From positions 1-14,458 of the forward strand of contig JANBPK010000092.1 in the NCBI GenBank assembly GCA_027579435.1: a DNA stretch of 14,458 nt, in the 5' to 3' direction. Each line of letters starts with the position of its first letter. Position 1 is the stretch's first letter. Below, piece after piece: positions 9,236-14,458 of the stretch. The notes under the pieces are model-generated. The model was not told the origin of the DNA and ran no database searches. It saw only the letters and a program-made list of their open reading frames with translations. The translations under genes were made by a program, and so were the position numbers. The DNA is from Candolleomyces eurysporus (taxonomy: Eukaryota; Basidiomycota; Agaricomycetes; Agaricales; Psathyrellaceae).

Positions 9236-9308
9236 TCTCTGTTAGTAATAGTATATCGGATAGTACACGCGCCTGTCATGCGCGAAAGCTGGGTTCGACT
9301 CCCAGAGG
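9236..9308 (+). pseudogene. tRNA-Asp pseudogene
   Basis: This is a copy of the tRNA at 7099-7170. It keeps the 5' acceptor strand TCTCTGT, the anticodon stem and loop with GTC, and a perfect T arm. A 6-nt insertion (ATAGTA) in the D arm breaks the A box and D fold, the loop has one C to T change, and the 3' acceptor strand is lost (AGGGTTA instead of ACAGAGA). The following T-rich flank and the start of the BTB 3' flank are still homologous to unit 1, so tRNA and BTB were copied together. Confidence 0.85.
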
Positions 9309-9377
9309 GTTATTTTCTCAGAGCTCTTTTCTCGTGCAATTGCGCATAGCCGTACTACAAAGGGTCAAAGGAGTAAA

Positions 9378-10463
9378 CTACGGGGGACTATATTTAGTTC
9401 CGAGCAACTGCTTCAAAACCCGCGCAAGTTCTTCTTGAATCAACCTTTTCTTGTCGTCGGACGAAACCTTTTCGACACGGGTGTCATCCTCGGTCAACGC
9501 CGTGTACACCGTGTTTCTGCATGACTTGCAGCTCAGATATCGGATCGAGCCATATTGCGCTGCCTCACAAGCCAATGATTCACCAACACTCCGCGAATAT
9601 CCACCGTGCTTGGAAGCGCAATCATTGCAGCGCAAGCTACTCAAACTGACTGACGCAACGGTGATTTCCTTCCTCAGTCTATCCCTCATGAGCAGGATTT
9701 GACCAATAGTATCCCATCCGAGCTCTTCAGCATCTTCCAAGGTGGGCTTGTACTCCACTGGTTCTATGAAGTGGAAGAACCCCTCCTCGAGAAACTGTTG
9801 GATTTTGTACCTTTTTCCCAATAATAGCTTCTCTTTAGGAGTGAGGTCGAGCCTTGCTGTGTAGTCCACGATGTTGGAAATGACCTTTGAGGTAAATCAA
9901 TGAGTAAGAAAACTCGATACCAAAGTTCGAGCACATGAGAACGGCGATACTATCAGTACTTACGTTGTGCATCTCCCAGTGGAATGCGAGCTTCAGAGCC
10001 GCGAATAACTGCTCCTTGTTCAAAGTCTTGCTCTTCTCCCTAGATAATACAGTGTGTTGACGACCTCAGCCAAGAGTAAAGGTTGAAATCGACTAACGTC
10101 GGATAGATGAACTCCAACAAGCACTCAAACTCAAAGTTTGTAAAGCACTCCGGTATCCTGATCGGATTCTCATCGCTAGATCCTTCTGCTGAAGAAGAGA
10201 CCCCCGAACCACTGGCATCGTCTACTTGCCCAGGCTGCGGAAGCTGGAACATATCGCAAAACATCTCCGAATGCTTCACTAGAGCGAATCTGGGGACTCG
10301 ATGGAGGACATTTTCTGCCTGCGGATCGAGCAGTTGAGTTATTATCGACATTCTCAATCGCCATCATATCCAATCGTACCTGGAAGACAATGAACTGGGA
10401 ATCCTCGATGTAGAACTTGCCGCGAGTAGCTGACCCAGTGCTTTCGGTCGTCTCAGAGGCCAT
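9378..10463 (-). CDS. BTB/POZ domain protein, paralog 2
   Basis: Exons are 10463-10380, 10318-10098, 10039-9964 and 9884-9378, giving 295 aa; introns are 61, 58 and 79 nt. Intron positions and phases equal those of the neighbouring paralogs. Exon 1 differs from paralog 1 by a single residue (S for P). The BTB region (residues 15 to about 127) contains AENVLHRVPRFALVKHSEMF, with FCDMF where the others have FRDMF, and FECLLEFIYPT with another Cys. The C-terminal part keeps a possible zinc pair, C213/C216 (CNDC) and C246/C249 (CKSC), and a charged KVSSDDKKRLI helix. It ends at LLGTKYSPP with a stop that paralog 1 lacks. Likely a dimeric Cullin-3 adaptor or transcription-related BTB protein; the specific partner is unknown. 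Confidence 0.85.
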
Positions 10464-10497
10464 CGTAGAGGTCAATGGACAAGCAAGGGTAGGCGCC

Positions 10498-10575
10498 TAT
10501 CGGATAGGACGAGTCATGCAGTCCAAAAATGGGCGCAAGCGTGACAGGACCAGCAAACCGATGACGCACAGGTTT
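10498..10575 (-). promoter_or_regulatory. conserved upstream block of BTB paralog 2
   Basis: GACGAGTCA lies at 10508-10516 (45 bp from the start codon) and CGATGACGCACAGGTTT at 10559-10575. Immediately after the second motif the sequence switches to the 3' flank of the next BTB gene, so an F-box-like segment and a tRNA copy were probably deleted here. Confidence 0.5.
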
Positions 10576-10647
10576 AGCCCGGCTTCTCGTACAATTGCGA
10601 ATAGTCGAATTACGAAAGGCCAGAGGGGTAAAATATGGGGAACTATA

Positions 10648-11746
10648 TTAGATTCCAAACAACTGCTTCAGAAACTGTGCCAGTTCTTTTTCAATCAACC
10701 TTTTCTTGTCGTCGGACGAAACCTTTTCGACATGGGTGTGATCCTCGCTCCACACCGTGTCCACCACGTTTCTGCATGACTTGCAACGCAGATATCGGAC
10801 CTGGCCTTGAGACGCTGTATCACAAAACAATTCTCCAACACTCCGCGAATATCTACCCTCGGAAGCGCACTTATTGCAGTGCAAGCTACCCAGAGTCATC
10901 GACACAACGGTGATTTCCTTCCTCAGTCTCTCCCTCATGAGCAGGATTTGACCAATAGTATCCCATCCGAGCGCTTCAGCATCTTCCACGGTGGGCTTGT
11001 ACTCCACTGGGTCTATGAAGTGGAAGAACCCTTCCTTGAGAAAGTGTGGGATTTTGTACCTTTTTCCCAACAAAAGCTTCTCTTTCGGAGTGAGGTCGAG
11101 CCTTGTTGTGTAATCCACAATGTTGGAAACGACCTTTTGATTGTAATCAATGAGCAAGAAAACTAGTTAGCAAAGCTCGAGCACGTGAAAACGGCGATAC
11201 TATCAGTACTTACCTTGTGCATCTCCCAGTGGAATGCGAGCTTCAGAGCCGCGATCAACTGCTCCTTGCTCAAGGTCTTCAAGCTCTCCCCCCTAACAAT
11301 CGGGCGAGTCAACAATCTCAGCAGGGAGATAAACGCTGAAAGCGACTAACGTTGAGTAGATGATCTCCAACAAGCTCTCAAACTCGAAGTTCGTAAAGCA
11401 TTCAGGTATCCTGATCGGGTTCTCGTCGCTAGATCCTTCTGTTGACGAAGAGACCGCTCGGCCCGATCCATTGCCATCGTCCACTTGCACAGGCTGCGGC
11501 AGCTGGAACATATCACGAAACATCTCCGAATGCTTGACTAGAGCATATCTCGGGACTTGATGGAGGACGTTTTCTGCCTATGGATTGATCAGTTGGGATA
11601 TCGTCGATGATTTCAACCACCATTATATCCAATCGCACCTGGAAGATGACGAACTGGGTATCCTCTGTGTAGAACTTGCCACGAGTCACTGTACTGGCGC
11701 CCTCTGCCGATGCTACAGCAGCCGTTTCGGTCGTCTCAGAGGCCAT
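10648..11746 (-). CDS. BTB/POZ domain protein, paralog 3
   Basis: Exons are 11746-11639, 11577-11351, 11292-11214 and 11133-10648, giving 299 aa; introns are 61, 58 and 80 nt. The N-terminus is eight residues longer than in its paralogs (Ala/Ser insert after MASETTET). The BTB region has AENVLHQVPRYALVKHSEMF and ends IIYST instead of FIYPT. The third exon begins with an extra Gly codon at a G-run acceptor. The C-terminal region is close to paralog 2, with possible zinc pair C224/C227 (CNKC) and C255/C258 (CKSC), and it ends FLKQLFGI. No tRNA copy is seen downstream. Family role is as for the other BTB paralogs; all reading frames are intact. Confidence 0.85.
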
Positions 11747-11775
11747 CGTCGAGGTAAATGGGCAAGGAAGCTAAC

Positions 11776-11864
11776 CATCGGATAAGACGAGTCACGTAGC
11801 TCAACATGAGGTCGATTGTGGGTGCGAGTGTGAACGGACTAGCAAACCGATGACGCACAGGTTT
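11776..11864 (-). promoter_or_regulatory. conserved upstream block of BTB paralog 3
   Basis: GACGAGTCA lies at 11786-11794 (40 bp from the start codon) and CGATGACGCACAGGTTT at 11848-11864, in the same order and near-equal spacing as upstream of the other two BTB genes. Confidence 0.5.
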
Positions 11865-12067
11865 ACCCGGTATTTGAAACTTTATCACTATGGGCCAGAC
11901 TATCTATTTGTAGAAGAGGGGTTGAATATCCGAGTTGCACTACTGAGGCGTTATTCCGAAATTGACGCCCCAGCTGATGGTAGGTATCAGTCGACGACAG
12001 GGACCTAAGAGTCGAGGCAAAAGCACGAAGACACAGAAAATATATAAACAAGCCACTTTCGGAGAAA

Positions 12068-13595
12068 CTACTTGTATCTATCCATGAGATCTGGGTGCGC
12101 TCGATAAGCTCGGGATAGGTTATATCAACTGATACTTCCGCCCTTTCAAGCTCCTCTACAGCCATGTCAACTCTGCAACTAGATTTTATCAAATTCAATG
12201 ATCAAACTTTTGAGTCCATCGTTGACGTGCTTTCGTCGCCGTGTATCAATATATCATTCGATGTAGGGGAAGTCATAATCGAGTACAAGGCGGAGAATTT
12301 CTAGAACTCGGAGATGAGCCATTGTATCAAGAGGGATGTCATCGCGTGCGATTGCTTCGAATAAATCCTGATACCCTCAACGCTCCGCTGGAAATGATCC
12401 AGGGACGGTGCCGTCGAGTACAAGATGGGTCACTTTCGGAACGTGCGAGAGGAATCGAACAAATTCACCTGGACTCTCGCTAGATTCCCATGAACGCAGA
12501 CGCACGCGCAGCGTACCTTGGGATACCAGAACTCGCCTGATAACGCTCCAAGGCTACTTGGCTCCACCAAATGCCAGAGACGAACCTCAAGGTCGACGAG
12601 GGCGGGGGTATTGATAAAGTCGAGAAATTCGAAGTCTTCGTCCCGATAGCCCACAGTCAACTCCTGGAATTTTGGAAGCGCTACTACATTTGAACTTTCA
12701 ATGCACGACCACGCTCCCAAATGGAAATCGAGTGACAAAGTCTCGAGATTGGTGCAGTGGGCAGCCTCGTTGCATCATGGTCACGCCATTGACATCTGAG
12801 CTTGAAGGAAGTCAAGTGTTCGAAGGCACCCAGCTGAAGAGGTAAAAAGTGAGTTTTGGTGAGCATTGGAAGCACAAGACTCAAAGAGGTAACACAGGGA
12901 GGAATATCAAGATATTCCGGATCCATCGCGTCGGAGCGAAATGGTGACTTGAGCTGAAATCGGAGGATCAAGGTCTCGATACAGGGTTATCGCCATCGTA
13001 TAATGTTACGAGATTGAATAGGTGTTGGAAGCATTGTACCCCAGCAAGTGTGAGGTTCAGAACATCTAATGGTGGCCCCTCTGACAACCAGCGAGCTAGT
13101 CCTGGGCTCGTTAATGTGCCTGGATCTCCCTCATAGTGCGCGGTGCACGCTAAGGACAAAGATTGGAGCCTTATCTTGATTGCTGTGGTCTTGTGTATAA
13201 CTCCAGAGCGACAGACCAGGCCATCACCTTTTCATAGTTAACATCCGTGTCCTGAACTTGAACTTGGAGGCGAGATGTGCCATACGCGCAGCCTGATACC
13301 AGCTCCTGTAGAACAGGCTCAGGTTCGTGAGGTCCTGCCAGTCTTCTCGAGTGTTGCACTCGGATAGAGCGAAGGAGAAGACCATGCCCAGCATGTCAAA
13401 GGGAGTTCTTCGGACGACCGAGCGAACGATTCAGGGTTTTCGAAGCAAATTTTCGTATACTTGAAGCTTAGTTCGTAAAGCGAGGATCTTGCTCTTCAAC
13501 CGGTCAACTTCTGCTCGGAGAGGGCCAGTTTCGAGGGGTCCGGGTGGAGAATTGTTCGAGAGGAGCTGCGAGAGGATGCTCAAGCAGGAACTCAT
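12068..13595 (-). pseudogene. F-box-like/LRR-like protein, longest copy psi-2, disrupted
   Basis: The ancestral start is probably ATG 13595-13593 (MSSCLSILSQLL). A coiled helix follows (AEVDRLKSKILALRTKLQVY), then an F-box-like segment (VVRRTPFDMLGMVFSFALSE), a conserved line LSLFYRSWYQAARMAHL, and LRR-like pieces (PGLARWLSEGPPLDVLNLTL; TNLETLSLDFHLGAWSCIE; LPKFQELTVGYRDEDFEFL). The end is DLMDRYK with a stop at 12070-12068. The copy is broken. TGA at 13433-13431 lies between the coil and the F-box, where the copy at 1578 has CGA. Frame changes are needed near 13260, 13230 and 12775, with more near the 3' end. A plausible intron is about 13014-12955 (GTAACA...TTTCAG). If functional it would recruit targets to an SCF ubiquitin ligase. 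An unusual spliced or truncated product cannot be excluded. Confidence 0.7.
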
Positions 13596-13742
13596 TATCG
13601 GAGGTAGTACTGGTGCTGATGGCTATTGCAATGGCTGTGGCGGCAGTTGTTGAGTAAACAAGGCGTGTTCTCACCGCCAGACACTCGACCTCAACAGCAT
13701 CCCGGGCCTCAGCCAGCTTTCGCTCTTCCCTACATCCCAAGA
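13596..13742. promoter_or_regulatory. shared head-to-head promoter of F-box-like pseudogene and NLR
   Basis: About 147 bp separates the minus-strand ancestral ATG of the F-box-like copy and the plus-strand ATG of the NLR. Part of this stretch is homologous to the leader of the F-box-like copy at 1578 (CAACTGCCGCCAC). No TATA box is obvious. A bidirectional promoter is inferred only from spacing. Confidence 0.35.
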
Positions 13743-14458
13743 ATGGCCCCGGATGCGAAACCCAAGAAAACGGGGCGCCTCAGATCCAGGCTTCAACGCA
13801 TATTCTCGTCACGGTCGTCGTCCGACGCACGAGATAGCCGGGACGGCGAGCCCATCGCTCAAGATCCACAGGCCCTTGTCCCAAACCCGTCTTTGCCCGA
13901 CAACCTGAAAGGGCTCACACCACCATCAGGGAAGGAGTCTCATGAGCCCGTTGTAGATACTCAACGACAATACACCGCCGCCGAGAATGTGGCCTCCGAA
14001 TCCACGGTACCATCAGCATCCACATCGATGTTTTCAAGAGCGCACAACTTCAATGTCGGGGGGAACATTCAGATAGACATAGACTCGTCCCAGCATGTGC
14101 ATAACTTGAACGCTCAAGATAGGTCAATAGATGGTGTGTGCATCCAATGTTCTTTGACCTGTTTCATCCACTGACCCTGTGTCGCTAAAGGTTGGAAGAT
14201 GCTGCTAGAGAACATAGCCCCAAATGCTTTCTATAATTCGGGAGCGAGGTTCGACCCTCCAAAGTGCGACGAAGATACTCGCGTCGAGGTGATCAGCGAA
14301 ATCATGGATTGGATCGGCGATCGGGACGGTCCTAAACGCTTGCTCTGCATGACCGGTGCCGCAGGAGCAGGCAAGTCGGCCTTGCAGCAGACGATCGCCG
14401 AACGCTGTGCCGGCTTGGGAATCCTAGGTTGTGCAATCTTTTTCTCTTCCCAAGACCC
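13743..14458 (+). CDS. NACHT-domain NLR (STAND NTPase), N-terminal part
   Basis: Exon 1 is 13743-14133. A 57-nt intron (14134-14190, GTGTGT...AAAG, branch CTGAC at 14171-14175) follows, and exon 2 runs past the window edge. The start has an A at -3 and G at +4. An in-frame ATG at 13626 was not chosen because it would add a segment antisense to the F-box leader. The first 30 residues are basic and Ser-rich (KKTGRLRSRLQRIFSSRSSS). A polar stretch follows with FNVGGNIQIDIDS, then the linker LLENIAPNAFYNSGARFDPP, typical of basidiomycete NLRs. A Walker A motif GAAGAGKS lies at 14355-14378. NACHT NLRs are ATP/GTP-switched, oligomerising receptors involved in fungal self/non-self recognition and programmed cell death. 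Repeat and effector domains, if any, lie beyond 14458. Confidence 0.88.

Noticed and set aside
9236..9308. Second functional tRNA-Asp
   Set aside because: The acceptor stem cannot form and the D arm carries a 6-nt insertion, so it is called a pseudogene.
13626..13742. Upstream in-frame ATG extending the NLR by 39 residues
   Set aside because: The added segment is antisense to the F-box-like leader, while ATG 13743 has a better start context and is followed at once by a basic N-terminus.
1..14458. Transposon, viral or CRISPR content
   Set aside because: No transposase, reverse transcriptase, integrase, terminal repeats or regularly spaced repeats were seen in either strand.

Overview
The window looks like nuclear DNA of a mushroom-forming basidiomycete (Agaricomycetes). 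The genes carry short introns of about 46-80 nt with GT...AG ends and CTGAC-type branch points. The right edge starts a NACHT NLR with the typical basidiomycete LLENIAPNAF...FDPPKC linker. F-box-like and BTB genes occur as local families, as in accessory regions of these fungi. Identification rests on reading translations by eye; no database search was possible.

Layout, left to right. Positions 1-330 hold the 3' end of a plus-strand gene, possibly of the F-box/LRR type. A long region rich in T and simple repeats follows. Positions 1578-2106 hold a broken plus-strand F-box-like copy. Positions 2763-3480 hold a small unrecognised plus-strand gene with tiny introns, an apparent 5-nt exon and a frame problem at its 3' end. 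Positions 4317-6685 (minus) hold a long, Ser-rich, probably disordered protein with an acidic tail and one probable homopolymer frameshift.

The centre is a tandem array. A perfect tRNA-Asp lies at 7099-7170. Three minus-strand paralogous BTB/POZ genes follow (7133-8317, 9378-10463, 10648-11746). Each has four exons with conserved intron phases and a C-terminal CxxC...CxxC pair. Decayed F-box-like genes lie upstream of the first and third BTB genes. A second, broken tRNA copy lies between units 1 and 2. The repeated unit appears to have been [tRNA - BTB - F-box], later trimmed differently in each copy.

On the right, the longest F-box-like pseudogene (12068-13595, minus) faces the first exon of the NLR (13743 onward, plus) across about 150 bp. 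BTB proteins usually serve Cullin-3 ligases, F-box proteins usually serve Skp1-Cullin-1 ligases, and NLRs are immune or self-recognition switches. The cluster therefore resembles a fast-evolving ubiquitin/NLR island, but a shared role is inference.
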